DNA of 50,873 nt from Burkholderiales bacterium (GCA_028872015.1 JAGWLO010000022.1:1-50873); one strand, 5' to 3'; counted from the stretch's first letter, positions 17,730-27,798 are shown. The notes: generated by a model from the sequence alone, not told the origin. Numbers and translations are program-made.

Positions 17730-18164
17730 ATGAGATACCTGCACACGATGGTCCGCGTGACCGACATCGAGGCCTCGCTGCGCTTCTACCGCGACGCGCT
17801 GGGGCTGGAGCTGCTCTCGCGCCGCGACAACGAAGGCGGCCGCTTCACGCTCGTCTTCCTGGCCGCGCCCGGCGACCACAGCGCCCAGGTCGAGCTCACC
17901 TACAACTGGCCCGCGCCCGATGGCAGCCGCGAGACCTACACCGGCGGCCGCAACTTCGGCCACCTGGCCTACGCGGTGGACGACATCTACGCCGCCTGCC
18001 GCCGCCTGCAAGAGCACGGCGTGACGATCAACCGCCCGCCGCGCGACGGCCGGATGGCCTTCGTGCGCTCGCCCGACGGCATCTCGATCGAGCTGCTGCA
18101 GGCCGGCGCCGCGCTGGCCCCGGCCGAACCCTGGGCCTCGATGCCCAACACCGGCGCCTGGTGA
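17730..18164 (+). CDS. gloA: Lactoylglutathione lyase (glyoxalase I)
   Basis: 144 residues, VOC-superfamily enzyme that isomerises the hemithioacetal of methylglyoxal and glutathione. The start MRYLHTMVRVTDIEASLRFYRDALGL is the conventional GloA N-terminus with metal-ligand His5; YTGGRNFGHLAYAVDDIYAACRRL supplies the second His and FVRSPDGISIELLQ the final Glu. An in-frame ATG at 17619 would add 37 residues of poorly conserved sequence; 17730 is preferred and lies seven bases after GAAAAT, a -10-like hexamer. No zinc or nickel preference can be read directly, although the short form suits the Ni2+-type bacterial enzyme. Confidence 0.93.
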   Translation: MRYLHTMVRVTDIEASLRFYRDALGLELLSRRDNEGGRFTLVFLAAPGDHSAQVELTYNWPAPDGSRETYTGGRNFGHLAYAVDDIYAACRRLQEHGVTINRPPRDGRMAFVRSPDGISIELLQAGAALAPAEPWASMPNTGAW

Positions 18165-18186
18165 GCCGCCAGCCCGGCCTGGCCCC

Positions 18187-18816
18187 ATGTACCAGCCTTC
18201 GCACTTCGCGCAGCACGAGCCCGCGGCACTGCAGGCGCTGATGCACGAGCATCCGCTGGCGGTGCTGGTCACGCTGCAGGACGGTCTGCCCACGGCCGAC
18301 CACATCCCGCTCGAATTCGATCCGGCGTCGAACGCCCTGCGCGGCCACGTGGCGCGCGCCAACCCGCTGTGGCGCGCGGCCCAGGGCCAGCCGGTGCTGG
18401 CCGTGTTCACCGGCCCGCAGGCCTACGTGTCACCCTCGTGGTACCCGAGCAAGGCGGCCACGCACAAGGTGGTGCCGACCTGGAACTACACCGTGGTCCA
18501 CGCCCAGGGCGTGCTGCGCGCGGTGGACGACGCACCCTGGCTGCATGCGCTGGTGAGCCGCTTGACGGCCCACCACGAGCGCCCGCAGGCCCGCCCCTGG
18601 GCCGTGGCCGACGCCCCCGACGACTACGTGCAGCAGATGCTGCGCGCCATCGTCGGCATCGAGATCGCGGTGACCACCCTCGTGGGCAAGTGGAAGCTGA
18701 GCCAGAACCGCAGCGCGGGCGACCGTGCCGGCGTCGTGGCCGGACTGCAGCAGGGGGATGCCCAGGCCTGCGCCACCGCCGCGCTGATGCAGGACGCGGC
18801 CTCCCCGGCGCCCTGA
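18187..18816 (+). CDS. FMN-binding PaiB-like protein
   Basis: 209 residues, whole-length match in style to the PaiB/'FMN_bind_2' family with a split-barrel flavin-binding fold. Characteristic stretches are MYQPSHFAQ at the start, LPTADHIPLEFD, VFTGPQAYVSPSWYPSKAATHKVVPTWNYTVVHAQG and GIEIAVTTLVGKWKLSQNRSAGDRAGVVAGL. The Bacillus founder was named as a negative regulator of sporulation and protease genes, but no DNA-binding motif is visible; flavin-linked chemistry is more likely. The gene follows gloA closely and converges with eda. Confidence 0.88.
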   Translation: MYQPSHFAQHEPAALQALMHEHPLAVLVTLQDGLPTADHIPLEFDPASNALRGHVARANPLWRAAQGQPVLAVFTGPQAYVSPSWYPSKAATHKVVPTWNYTVVHAQGVLRAVDDAPWLHALVSRLTAHHERPQARPWAVADAPDDYVQQMLRAIVGIEIAVTTLVGKWKLSQNRSAGDRAGVVAGLQQGDAQACATAALMQDAASPAP

Positions 18817-18833
18817 GGCGGCTCGTTCGAGGC

Positions 18834-19463
18834 CTAGGCGGGCCTCAGCGCGGCCGCCGCCCGCGCCAGGGCCGTGATGCGGCCCCAGTCGCCGGCTGCC
18901 ACCGCATCGGTCGGCGTCAGCCACGAACCACCGCAGACCTTGACGTTGGGCAGCGCCAGGAACTGCGGCGCGGTCTCGGCCGTGATGCCGCCGGTGGGGC
19001 AGAACACGATGTCCGCAAACGGCCCCGCCAGCGCCTTCAGCATCGGGATGCCGCCGGCCGCCGTGGCGGGAAAGAACTTCAGGAACGACAGCCCGTCGGC
19101 CTGGGCGGCCATCACCTCGCTGGCGCTGGCCACGCCCGGCAGCAGCGGCAGCCCGGCCTCGCGGCAGGCCGCACCCACCGCGGCCGTGTAGCCCGGGCTG
19201 ACGCCGAACCGGCTGCCCGCGGCCCGGGCGGCGCGGGCGTCGGCCGCGCTGCGGATGGTGCCCGCGCCGACGATCGCGCCGGGCACGTGGCGTGCGATGG
19301 CCTCGATGCACTGCAGCGCCACCGGCGTGCGCAGCGTGACCTCGAGCACGCGCACGCCACCGTCGACCAGGGCCTGCGCCAGCGGCACCGCGTGCTCCAG
19401 CCGCTGCAGCACGATGACCGGGATCACGGGGCCGTGGCCGGCCAGTTCGAGTGTGTTCAGCAT
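18834..19463 (-). CDS. eda: 2-dehydro-3-deoxy-6-phosphogluconate aldolase
   Basis: Final enzyme of the Entner-Doudoroff pathway: splits KDPG into pyruvate and glyceraldehyde-3-phosphate. 209 residues, class I aldolase TIM barrel. The conserved Glu is in VLEVTLRTP, the Schiff-base Lys in [11 protein letters not shown], and the phosphate-binding loop in FCPTGGIT. The ATG at 19463 is five bases after the edd stop, so both are made from one mRNA beginning at the edd promoter. Confidence 0.96.
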   Translation of the reverse strand: MLNTLELAGHGPVIPVIVLQRLEHAVPLAQALVDGGVRVLEVTLRTPVALQCIEAIARHVPGAIVGAGTIRSAADARAARAAGSRFGVSPGYTAAVGAACREAGLPLLPGVASASEVMAAQADGLSFLKFFPATAAGGIPMLKALAGPFADIVFCPTGGITAETAPQFLALPNVKVCGGSWLTPTDAVAAGDWGRITALARAAAALRPA

Positions 19464-19468
19464 GGGTC

Positions 19469-21295
19469 TCACATCCAGGTGATGGCGCCCTCTTCGGCGC
19501 TCTTGACGTTGCGGCGCAGGCCGGCGAACAGTTCCCGGCCGAGATCGTGGCCGTTGATCTCGGCCTGCGCCGGGCTCAGGGTCGCCGGCGTGCGCGCAAC
19601 CCATTCGGCCGCCGGCACCAGGGCGTCCAACGTCCCGGCCACGGCGTCCAGGCGGATCGTGTCGCCGTCGCGCACCCGGGCCAGCGCCCCGCCGGCCAGC
19701 GCCTCGGGGCTGACGTGGATCGCCGCCGGCACCTTGCCGCTGGCGCCGCTCATGCGGCCGTCGGTGACCAGCGCCACCCGAAAGCCGCGGCCCTGCAGCA
19801 CCGCCAGCGGTGGCGTCAGCTTGTGAAGTTCGGGCATGCCGTTGGCATGCGGTCCCTGGAAGCGCACCACGGCCACGAAGTCGCGCTCCAGCGCGCCAGC
19901 CTTGAACGCGGCCAGCAGCGCATCCTGCGTCTCGAAGACCAGGGCCGGCGCCTCGATCACATGCCGGTCGTCGGGCACGGCACTGGTCTTGATCACGGCC
20001 CGGCCCAGGTTGCCGGTGAGCAGCGCCAGGCCGCCATGGTCGCTGAAGGGCGCAGCCACCGGCCGCACGATGCTGTCGTCGCCGCTGGCAGCGGGCAGGG
20101 GCTGCCAGTGCAGCGGTGCCGCCGCACCCGCGTCGGCCAGCCGCGGCTCGCGGCCGTAGTCGGCCAGGCCGCCGGCCGCGACGGTGGCCACGTCGCCATG
20201 CATCAGGCCGGCGTCGAGCAACTCGCGGATGACGTAGCCGGGCCCGCCGGCGGCCTGGAACTGGTTCACGTCGGCACTGCCGTTGGGATAGACCCGGGCC
20301 AGCAGCGGCGTGGCGTGCGAGAGGTCGGAGAAATCGCTCCAGTCGATCAGGATGCCCGCCGCGCGCGCCACCGCCACCCAGTGGATGAGGTGGTTGGTGC
20401 TGCCTCCGGTGGCCAGCAGCGCCACCATCGCGTTGACGATCACGCGCTCGTCGACCAGCCGCCCGATGGGCAGGTAGCGCTGCTTCGCCGTGAGGCCCAG
20501 CACCGTGCGCACCGCCTCGCGGGTGAGCCCTTCGCGCAGCGCCGCGTGGGGGTGCACGAAGGCCGACCCCGGCACGTGCAGGCCCATCGCCTCGAGCAGC
20601 ATCTGGTTGCTGTTGGCGGTGCCGTAGAAGGTGCAGGTGCCGGCGCCGTGGTAGGCGGCCGACTCGGCCTCGAGCAGCGCCTCGCGGCCGACCTGCCCTT
20701 GCGCGAACCGCTCGCGCACCCGGCTCTTGGCATCGTTGGACAAGCCCGTGCTCATCGGTCCGGCCGGCACGAACACGCAGGGGAGGTGGCCGAAGTGCAG
20801 CGCCCCGATCAGCAGCCCCGGCACGATCTTGTCGCACACGCCCAGCAGCAGCGCAGCGTCGAACACGTCGTGCGTGAGCGCGATGGCCGTGCCCATCGCG
20901 ATGGTGTCGCGCGAGAACAGGCTCAGCTCCATGCCGGGCAGGCCCTGCGTGACGCCGTCGCACATCGCCGGCACGCCGCCGGCCACCTGCACCGTGGCTC
21001 CCTGGCGCCGCGCCTCGTCGCGGATCAGCGCCGGAAAGGCCTCGTACGGCTGGTGCGCCGAGAGCATGTCGTTGTAGGCGGTGACCACGGCGATGTGCGG
21101 GCCCTTCTCGGCCACCACGCGCAGCTTGTCGCTGCCGGGCAACGCCGCGAAGGCGTGTGCCACGTTGGCGCAGCCCATGCGCTCCGGCCCCGGCCGGCGC
21201 TGCGCCATGCGCGCGATGCGGGCCAGGTAGGCGGTGCGCGTGGCGGCGCTGCGCTCGGTGATGCGGTGGGTGACTTCGGCAAGGGCAGCGGTCAT
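19469..21295 (-). CDS. edd: 6-phosphogluconate dehydratase
   Basis: First specific enzyme of the Entner-Doudoroff pathway: 6-phosphogluconate to KDPG. 608 residues, IlvD/Edd family, full length. Iron-sulfur cluster cysteines are likely those in [25 protein letters not shown] and [14 protein letters not shown]. The [28 protein letters not shown] stretch and the C-terminal [22 protein letters not shown] are diagnostic. AGGA precedes the ATG by six to seven bases. Expression is driven by the promoter at 21321-21349; the inverted repeat in its spacer suggests control by an RpiR-family regulator such as HexR, although no hexR is in this window. Confidence 0.96.
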   Translation of the reverse strand: MTAALAEVTHRITERSAATRTAYLARIARMAQRRPGPERMGCANVAHAFAALPGSDKLRVVAEKGPHIAVVTAYNDMLSAHQPYEAFPALIRDEARRQGATVQVAGGVPAMCDGVTQGLPGMELSLFSRDTIAMGTAIALTHDVFDAALLLGVCDKIVPGLLIGALHFGHLPCVFVPAGPMSTGLSNDAKSRVRERFAQGQVGREALLEAESAAYHGAGTCTFYGTANSNQMLLEAMGLHVPGSAFVHPHAALREGLTREAVRTVLGLTAKQRYLPIGRLVDERVIVNAMVALLATGGSTNHLIHWVAVARAAGILIDWSDFSDLSHATPLLARVYPNGSADVNQFQAAGGPGYVIRELLDAGLMHGDVATVAAGGLADYGREPRLADAGAAAPLHWQPLPAASGDDSIVRPVAAPFSDHGGLALLTGNLGRAVIKTSAVPDDRHVIEAPALVFETQDALLAAFKAGALERDFVAVVRFQGPHANGMPELHKLTPPLAVLQGRGFRVALVTDGRMSGASGKVPAAIHVSPEALAGGALARVRDGDTIRLDAVAGTLDALVPAAEWVARTPATLSPAQAEINGHDLGRELFAGLRRNVKSAEEGAITWM

Positions 21296-21304
21296 GGCGG
21301 ATCC

Positions 21305-21349
21305 TGTAACCTACGGATCGATTATCGAGTAACTACGTTACACAGTCAA
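21305..21349 (-). promoter_or_regulatory. edd-eda promoter with inverted-repeat operator (HexR-like candidate)
   Basis: On the minus strand TTGACT (21349-21344), a 17-base spacer and GATAAT (21326-21321) form a near-consensus sigma70 promoter, the best in the window. The spacer holds GTAAC-GTA-GTTAC (21341-21329), a perfect 5+5 inverted repeat preceded by T, and a further GTTACA half-site lies at 21310-21305 just after the transcription start. A repressor bound here would block RNA polymerase. The HexR regulator of Entner-Doudoroff genes in other proteobacteria binds TGTA-type/TACA palindromes, so HexR or a relative is the natural candidate; this is inference. Confidence 0.65.
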
Positions 21350-21401
21350 ATTGCCGGGGCCGGCCTGACAACGCCGCAGGCAGCGCCGCCGTTGTGGTGA
21401 T

Positions 21402-22034
21402 GTGGTTGTGGCGCACGCCGTGAACGACTCCATCGCCCCCGAGCTGATCCTGCGCGATCCTGCGCAGGCGCTGCAGCGCCTGCGCCACCAATGGGCGGGC
21501 AGCGGCAGCCCCGAGCGCTGGGTGTTCGGCTACGCCTCGCTCATCTGGCGCCCCGAGTTCGACGCAGCCGAGCACCGCCCGGCGCTGGTGCGCGGCTGGC
21601 ACCGGGCGCTGCGCATGCGCTCGCGCGTGAATCGCGGCACGCCGCAGCAGCCCGGCCTGGTGTTCGCGCTGCTGCCCGGGGGCGCCTGCCGCGGGATGGT
21701 CTACCGGCTGCGGGCCGAGCAGGCGGAGCCCGAGCTGGACCGCCTCTGGGCGCGCGAGATGCCCACCGGCGTCTACGACGCCCGCCTGCTGCCCTGTCGC
21801 ACGCCGCAAGGTCCGGTGCTGGCGCTGGCCTTCACGCTCAGCCGGCGCAGCGAGGCCTGCCTGCCCCAGCTGCCCGAGGCCGAGCTGGTGCACATCCTGC
21901 GCCATGCCCGCGGCCGCTACGGCAGCACGCTGGACTATCTGGCACAGACCGCGCAGGCCCTGCACGAGCGCGGCGTGCGCGACCGCGAGATCGAACGCCT
22001 GATGCGGCTGGCCCGCCACCACGCGCTGTTGTGA
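21402..22034 (+). CDS. chaC: Gamma-glutamylcyclotransferase, ChaC type
   Basis: 210 residues at most. ChaC enzymes degrade cytosolic glutathione to 5-oxoproline and Cys-Gly. The glycine-rich substrate loop is WVFGYASLIWRPEFD; the catalytic glutamate is expected in the stretch around LDRLWAREMPTGVY. GYxSL and the arginine-rich beta region RALRMRSRVNRGTPQQPGLVFALLPGG are as in the family. The start is uncertain: GTG 21402, GTG 21408 and GTG 21420 are all possible, and no Shine-Dalgarno sequence decides it. Divergent from edd, converging with the nucleotidyltransferase gene. Confidence 0.88.
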   Translation: MVVAHAVNDSIAPELILRDPAQALQRLRHQWAGSGSPERWVFGYASLIWRPEFDAAEHRPALVRGWHRALRMRSRVNRGTPQQPGLVFALLPGGACRGMVYRLRAEQAEPELDRLWAREMPTGVYDARLLPCRTPQGPVLALAFTLSRRSEACLPQLPEAELVHILRHARGRYGSTLDYLAQTAQALHERGVRDREIERLMRLARHHALL

Positions 22035-22065
22035 TGCCCGCCGCCGGGCCGCCCATGCGCGCCGC

Positions 22066-22665
22066 TCAGGCCCCGGCGTCGGGGCCGGACCGTCGCAGCG
22101 CCTGCAGGTCGGCTTCGGTGTCGACGTCGACCAGCACGCCACGGTCGTCGAGCTCCACGCCGTGCGCCGGGTAGCGGGCCACGACGCGCCGCGCACCCTC
22201 GTCGCCCTGCAGCTGGATCAGCTCGGAATACAGCTCGGCGGCAAACCCCACCGGGTGGCCGCGCCGCCCCCGGTGCTGGGCATAGGTCACCGCATGCTGG
22301 TCCAGCGCCGCGGCCACGGCCAGGATGCTGGCGGGACGCACCAGCGGCATGTCGGCCGGCAGCACCAGCCAGCCCGGCGCACCCGAGCGCTCGACCACAC
22401 CGGCGGCGATGGTGGCCCCCATGCCGCGCAGGGCCTCGGCCTGGCTGATCACCAGCACGTCGCGCGGGTCCAGCAGCGGGTCCACCAGCGGCAGGAGGGC
22501 CTCGGTGGTGACCACCAGCACCGGCAGCCGCGACTCGATCGCCCGCAGCACCGTCCAGCCGAGCACGCTGCGGCCTTCGAACTCGGCCGCCAGCTTGTGT
22601 TGCGGACCGCCGAAGCGGCTGCCCTGCCCGGCGGCCGGCACGATGAGGGTGGGACGCGTTGCCAT
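22066..22665 (-). CDS. MobA/MocA-like nucleotidyltransferase
   Basis: 199 residues, GT-A fold. The nucleotide-binding signature VPAAGQGSRFGGPQHKL replaces the usual L-A-A-G-x-S-x-R-M-G-x-x-K; the metal-binding Asp is in VLPADMPLVRP. C-terminal RGHPVGFAAELYSELIQLQGDEGARRVVARY is typical of the MocA/YgfJ group that makes molybdenum cytosine dinucleotide cofactor for xanthine-dehydrogenase-type enzymes. No molybdoenzyme gene is nearby, so a different NTP-transfer role remains possible. A longer open frame up to 22755 exists, but the ATG at 22665 (MATRPTLIVPAAG) gives the normal N-terminus. Confidence 0.82.
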   Translation of the reverse strand: MATRPTLIVPAAGQGSRFGGPQHKLAAEFEGRSVLGWTVLRAIESRLPVLVVTTEALLPLVDPLLDPRDVLVISQAEALRGMGATIAAGVVERSGAPGWLVLPADMPLVRPASILAVAAALDQHAVTYAQHRGRRGHPVGFAAELYSELIQLQGDEGARRVVARYPAHGVELDDRGVLVDVDTEADLQALRRSGPDAGA

Positions 22666-22815
22666 CGATGCGCGCGGCCGCAGCCGCGATTTACTGAAGA
22701 AAGCCCGAGGTCGAGAATGGCCGCCGCCGCCACCCGCGGGCAATGGGGGGTCCACTTACGGCGTTACACCTACGGCACATCCCCCCTAGTCGTTCGGAAG
22801 GGCGCAGGCGCTTCC

Positions 22816-22821
22816 TATACT
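22816..22821 (+). promoter_or_regulatory. pdxH promoter, -10 TATACT, probably leaderless
   Basis: TATACT (five of six consensus) with a weak -35 TTCGGA at 22793-22798 and 17-base spacing. The ATG at 22829 lies seven bases beyond the hexamer, so transcription should begin at the start codon. No ribosome site is present. Confidence 0.5.
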
Positions 22822-22828
22822 CGTGGAC

Positions 22829-23461
22829 ATGGACATCGCCGCCTTGCGCAAGAGCTACGAACGCGACCAGCTCGACGAAACCGCCTCCGATACCGATCCG
22901 CTGCGCCAGTTCCAGCGCTGGCTGGACCAGGCGCTGGCGGCCCAGATCCCCGAGCCGACGGCGATGACGCTGGCCACCGTGGGCGCCGACGGCCGGCCCT
23001 CCACGCGCGTGGTGCTGCTCAAGGGCCTGGATGAACGCGGCCTGGCCTGGTACACCAACTACGACAGCCGCAAGGGGCGCGAGCTCGCGCAGCAGCCGGC
23101 CGCGGCGCTGCAGTTCCATTGGGTCGAGCTCGAGCGCGTGGTGCGCATCGAAGGCCGGGTGGAGAAGACCACGGACGCCGAGTCGGATGCCTACTACGCC
23201 AGCCGCCCCCTCGGCTCGCGCGTGGGAGCCTGGGTCTCGCCGCAGAGCCAGGTGATCGCCTCGCGCGCGGAACTCGAACAGGCCACGGCGCGGTCGACGG
23301 CCCAACTGGGCGACAACCCGCCGCGACCGCCGCACTGGGGCGGCTACCGGCTGCTGCCCGAGTGCTGGGAGTTCTGGCAGGGCCGCCGCGACCGCCTGCA
23401 CGATCGGCTGCGCTACCGGCGCCAGGGCGGCACCTGGCAGCGCGAGCGCCTGGCCCCCTGA
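22829..23461 (+). CDS. pdxH: Pyridoxamine/pyridoxine 5'-phosphate oxidase
   Basis: FMN enzyme producing pyridoxal 5'-phosphate, the cofactor of Dat in this same window among others. About 210 residues, full length. Family stretches: [11 protein letters not shown] near the N-terminus, [58 protein letters not shown] (FMN- and PLP-binding arginine and lysine), [36 protein letters not shown] and the terminal [26 protein letters not shown] two codons earlier (22823) is possible; ATG 22829 is preferred because it sits seven bases from the -10 element. Confidence 0.95.
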   Translation: MDIAALRKSYERDQLDETASDTDPLRQFQRWLDQALAAQIPEPTAMTLATVGADGRPSTRVVLLKGLDERGLAWYTNYDSRKGRELAQQPAAALQFHWVELERVVRIEGRVEKTTDAESDAYYASRPLGSRVGAWVSPQSQVIASRAELEQATARSTAQLGDNPPRPPHWGGYRLLPECWEFWQGRRDRLHDRLRYRRQGGTWQRERLAP

Positions 23462-23521
23462 AGCGGGCGGGCTGCTGCCCCTGCACCAACCGGCCCGGCG
23501 CCCGAGGCTGCCGCCGGACGC

Positions 23522-24880
23522 TCAGCACCCGGCCGCCGGGCCGGACGCCGCTGCAACGGGTGCAACGGGTGCAACGGGTGCAGCGGGTGCAGCGGGTGCA
23601 GCGGGTGCAGCGAGCGGCGCCAGCGCCCGCACCACGCGCTGCGGATACGGAATCTCGACCCCCAGCCGGTCGAGCGTGCGCAGGATCGCCAGGTTGACGT
23701 CGGAGCGCACGTTGGCCTGGCCGTTGTCGGGGTCGGCGATCCAGAAGAACACCGTCAGCTCCAGGCCGTCCGACGCGAACGCGGTCAGCCGCACCGAAGG
23801 CGGATTGGGCTCGCCCAGCACGCGGCCCACCGGGGCCACCGCCGCGGCCAGCTGCGGCATCAGCGCCTCCAGATCGGTGCCGTAGGCCACCTGCACCACG
23901 GTGCTCAGCAGCAGGTTGGGGTCGCGCAGCGAGGCGTTCTCGACCCGCTGCGTGATCAGCATCTCGTTGGGCACGATGGATTCGCGGCCCGAGGGCGCGC
24001 GGATCACGGTGTAGCGGGTGTTGATGTCGGTGATGCGGCCCTCGAAGCCGTCGACCTTGACCGTGTCGCCGATGCGCATGCTGCGCTCGGCCAGGATCAC
24101 GAAGCCGCTGACGTAGTTCGAGGCCAGCTTCTGCAGCCCGAAGCCGATCCCCACGCCCAGGGCGCCGCCCAGCACGCCCAGCGCCGTGAGGTCGATGCCG
24201 GCCGATTCCAGCGCGAACATCAGGCCCACGAAGAGCAGCAGCGCACGCAGCGCGTTGGCCGCCATCTTGCGCGTGGACAGGTTGTCGCCGGCGCCGGCCA
24301 GCAGCCGCTGCTCGAGCGCCGACGAGACCCACAGCGCCGCGATCAGCACCAGCGTGGCCGTGACCACGGCCTCGACCACGTTGCGCAGCGAGACCTCGGA
24401 GGCGCCGAGTTTCCAGCGCACCTCGCCCATCTCCTGCAGCATCCACGGCAGCAGCCCCGTGATCCACAGCACCACGCCCAGCCAGGCCAGCCACGACACG
24501 CTGCGCTCGAGCTTGCGCATCGCGTCCGAGCCCGGGAAGGCGCCGCGCAGCACACGCACCGTGAGCCGGATGCCGGCCAGCGAAAACAGCACCGGCAGCA
24601 CGATCCTGAACACCGTGATCGGGATGCGGGTGCGCATCAGCTCGTGCGCGATGAGCGCGAACACCAGCGCCAGCAGCGGGAACAGCACGCCGTCGACGAT
24701 GCGCCGGCCAAGCCACACCGAGCCGTGGCGCGGGGCGCTGCCTGCCATCAGGCGCACCACGCCCCAGGCCAGCGCCAGGCAGCCCGCCAGCACCGCGAGC
24801 TCGATCGCCGCGGTGGGCTTGAACAGGCCCTGGACGAGGTCGGCCAGCTCTTCGGCCGACATCGGCCGCGCGGTGATCAC
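23522..24880 (-). CDS. MscS-family mechanosensitive ion channel
   Basis: 452 residues from a GTG with a strong GGGGAG at 24886-24891. An ATG six codons later (24862) is an alternative. The N-terminal half has about five membrane helices; the pore helix and its Gly/Ala face are in ALGVLGGALGVGIGFGLQKLASNYVSGFVIL, immediately followed by the MscS beta domain (ERSMRIGDTVKVDGFEGRITDINTRYTVIRAPSGRESIVPNEMLITQRVENAS). It releases solutes on hypo-osmotic shock. The C-terminal 25 residues are an Ala-Pro/Ala-Val repeat encoded by 9-bp repeats, absent from typical family members. Convergent with pdxH; probably co-transcribed with the deacetylase-like gene upstream (49-base gap). Confidence 0.9.
   Translation of the reverse strand: MITARPMSAEELADLVQGLFKPTAAIELAVLAGCLALAWGVVRLMAGSAPRHGSVWLGRRIVDGVLFPLLALVFALIAHELMRTRIPITVFRIVLPVLFSLAGIRLTVRVLRGAFPGSDAMRKLERSVSWLAWLGVVLWITGLLPWMLQEMGEVRWKLGASEVSLRNVVEAVVTATLVLIAALWVSSALEQRLLAGAGDNLSTRKMAANALRALLLFVGLMFALESAGIDLTALGVLGGALGVGIGFGLQKLASNYVSGFVILAERSMRIGDTVKVDGFEGRITDINTRYTVIRAPSGRESIVPNEMLITQRVENASLRDPNLLLSTVVQVAYGTDLEALMPQLAAAVAPVGRVLGEPNPPSVRLTAFASDGLELTVFFWIADPDNGQANVRSDVNLAILRTLDRLGVEIPYPQRVVRALAPLAAPAAPAAPAAPVAPVAPVAAASGPAAGC
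23553..23615. repeat. 9-bp tandem repeat, seven units, in the mscS-type gene
   Basis: Plus-strand units GCAACGGGT (three copies), GCAGCGGGT (three copies) and a diverged GCAGCGAGC follow without gaps. They encode A-P-V / A-P-A tripeptides in the minus-strand channel gene. Unit identity is so high that recent slippage expansion is likely, and copy number may vary between strains without breaking the frame. Confidence 0.9.
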
Positions 24881-24929
24881 GGCCGCTCCCCGGTCCGCGC
24901 GACACGGGCCCGCGCCACGGCCCGGCGCC

Positions 24930-25868
24930 TCACGCCAGCCCGGCCAGCACGCGCAGGTGCGCAGCCACGCTGCGCGCCAGCGCCCCCAGCGCGTAGCCGC
25001 CTTCCAGGCACGAGACGATGCGGCCCTGCGCGTGCCGGCCCGCCACGTCGACCAGCTGCTTTGTGATCCAGGCGTAGTCGGCCTCGACCAGGCCGAGCTG
25101 GCCCAGCTCGTCCTCGCGGTGGGCGTCGAAGCCGGCGGAGACGAACAGCATCTGCGGCCTGAAGGCCTCCAGCGCCGGCAGCCACATCGCCTCGACCGTC
25201 TCGCGCACGGCCGGCCCGCGCGCGTAGGGCGCGACCGGCACGTTCACCATGTTCGTGCCCTTGGGCACCGCGCCGCTGTACGGGTACAGCGGGTGCTGGA
25301 AGATGCTGCACATCAGGACGCGCTCGTCGCCGGCGACGATGTCCTCGGTGCCGTTGCCGTGATGGACGTCGAAGTCGATGATGGCCACCCGCTGCAGCCC
25401 GTGCACGTCCAGCGCATGGCGCGCCGCGACGGCCACGTTGTTGAAGAAGCAGAAGCCCATCGCGGCGTCGCGCGTGGCGTGGTGCCCCGGCGGGCGCACG
25501 GCGCAGAAGGCCGTGCCGGCACGACCGGCGATCACCTCGTCGGTGGCCGCCACCGCGGCGCCGGCCGCATGCAGCGCCGCGGCCAGCGTTTGCGGGCCGG
25601 CGATGGTGTCGGGGTCGAGCGCGTGCGTGGCGCCTTCATCGTGCAGGCGCTGCAGCTCGAAGCACAGCTCGGTCGTGTAGGCGGTGCTGTGGGCGCGCTC
25701 GAGCTGGGCCGGCGTGGCGGCCGGGGCCTCGTGAAAGTCCAGCGCCAGGTCCAGGCCGGTGGCTCGCAGGTGATCGGTGATCGCGTCCAGCCGCTGCGGG
25801 CACTCCGGGTGGCCCCGGCCCATGTCGTGCCCTCGGCAGGCGGGATGGCTGTAGAAGGCAGTGCTCAT
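24930..25868 (-). CDS. Histone-deacetylase-family hydrolase (AcuC/acetylpolyamine amidohydrolase-like)
   Basis: 312 residues, arginase-deacetylase fold. Zinc and catalytic residues are intact: tandem histidines 129-130 in RPPGHHAT, and the D-x-D-x-H-H motif IDFDVHHGNGTED (Asp165/Asp167/His169-His170). The other zinc Asp lies in SAGFDAHREDELGQL. Members deacylate small amides such as acetylpolyamines or, for AcuC, acetylated acetyl-CoA synthetase. The sequence is of class II-like bacterial type often annotated 'histone deacetylase family protein'. Substrate unknown. Divergent from the MoxR operon. Confidence 0.9.
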   Translation of the reverse strand: MSTAFYSHPACRGHDMGRGHPECPQRLDAITDHLRATGLDLALDFHEAPAATPAQLERAHSTAYTTELCFELQRLHDEGATHALDPDTIAGPQTLAAALHAAGAAVAATDEVIAGRAGTAFCAVRPPGHHATRDAAMGFCFFNNVAVAARHALDVHGLQRVAIIDFDVHHGNGTEDIVAGDERVLMCSIFQHPLYPYSGAVPKGTNMVNVPVAPYARGPAVRETVEAMWLPALEAFRPQMLFVSAGFDAHREDELGQLGLVEADYAWITKQLVDVAGRHAQGRIVSCLEGGYALGALARSVAAHLRVLAGLA

Positions 25869-25909
25869 CGGGCGAATCGGGTCGGGACGCTTCGGTTATG
25901 GTGCCGCGC

Positions 25910-26832
<923 letters not shown>

Positions 26833-26836
<4 letters not shown>

Positions 26837-27798
26837 GCACCGGCGTGGCCTCGCCGCGTGCGTGGTTCAGGCGCTGGTGGCAGTCGCGCCTGCCGCTCAC
26901 CGACACCTGGACGCTGGGCCAGCGCAACGTCTACATCCTGCCCACGCGGGCCGGGCTCACCTTCGCCCTGACGCTGGTGGTGATGCTGCTGGCGGCCATC
27001 AACTACCAGCTCAACCTGGGCTACGCGCTGACCTTCCTGCTGGCCGGCGCCGGGCTGGTGTCGATGCACCTCACGCACGGCACCCTGCGCGGCCTGACGC
27101 TGCACCTGCGGCCGGCCGCGCCGGTGTTCGCCGGCGAGCCGGCGCGGCTGGAGGTCGTCATCACCAACCCCGGCGGCCAGCGCCACGGCCTGGCGCTGCG
27201 CTTCGAGGACGCCAGCCGGCACGGCGGCAGCCATGCCTGGTGCGATGCGCCGGCCCAGGGGCAGGCGCAGTTCGCGCTCGGGCTGGTGCCGGCACGCCGC
27301 GGCTGGCAGGCCGTGCCGGCGCTGGTGGTGGAGACGGTGTTCCCGTTCGGCCTGTTCAGGGCCTGGACCGTGTGGCGCCCGGCGGCCCGCGTGCTGGCCT
27401 GGCCGAGGCCCGAGCCCGCACCGCCTCCCCTGCCCCGCCAGGACGCCGCCAGCGCCGGCGAGGCGGTGCTGCAGGCCGGTGCCGGCGGCGAGCAGGACGG
27501 CGTGCGGGCCTGGCGCCGCAGCGACAGCCTGCGCCAGGTGCTGTGGAAGAAGGTCGCGCACAGCGGCGAGCTCGTCAGCCGCGAGACCAGCGGCAGCGCC
27601 CAGCGCCAGCTCTGGCTCGACTGGCCGGCCGGCGGCGGCGAGGTCGAGCCGCGCCTGTCGCGGCTGGCGGCCTGGGTGCTGATGGCCGACCGCGAAGGCC
27701 TGGCCTGCGGCCTGCGGCTGCCTGGCCGCGAGCTGGCGCCGGGCCAGGGCGAGGCGCACCGCCGCGCCGCGCTCGAGCTGCTGGCGCTGTGGCCATGA
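26833..27798 (+). CDS. DUF58 (vWA-like) membrane protein
   Basis: 321 residues. Two N-terminal membrane helices (residues about 38-85: AGLTFALTLVVMLLAAINYQLNLGYALTFLLAGAGLVSMHL) follow the start, then a cytosolic region with the DUF58 core (AWRRSDSLRQVLWKKVAHSGELVSRETSGSAQRQLWLDW). In such proteins this region is part of a von Willebrand A-type fold and works with the MoxR ATPase next door. Translationally coupled to moxR. The family role is not fully established; roles in oxidative, acid and envelope stress are described. Confidence 0.88.

Noticed and set aside
23553-23615. CRISPR-like array
   Set aside because: Units are only 9 bp, directly abutting and inside a coding sequence; no spacers.
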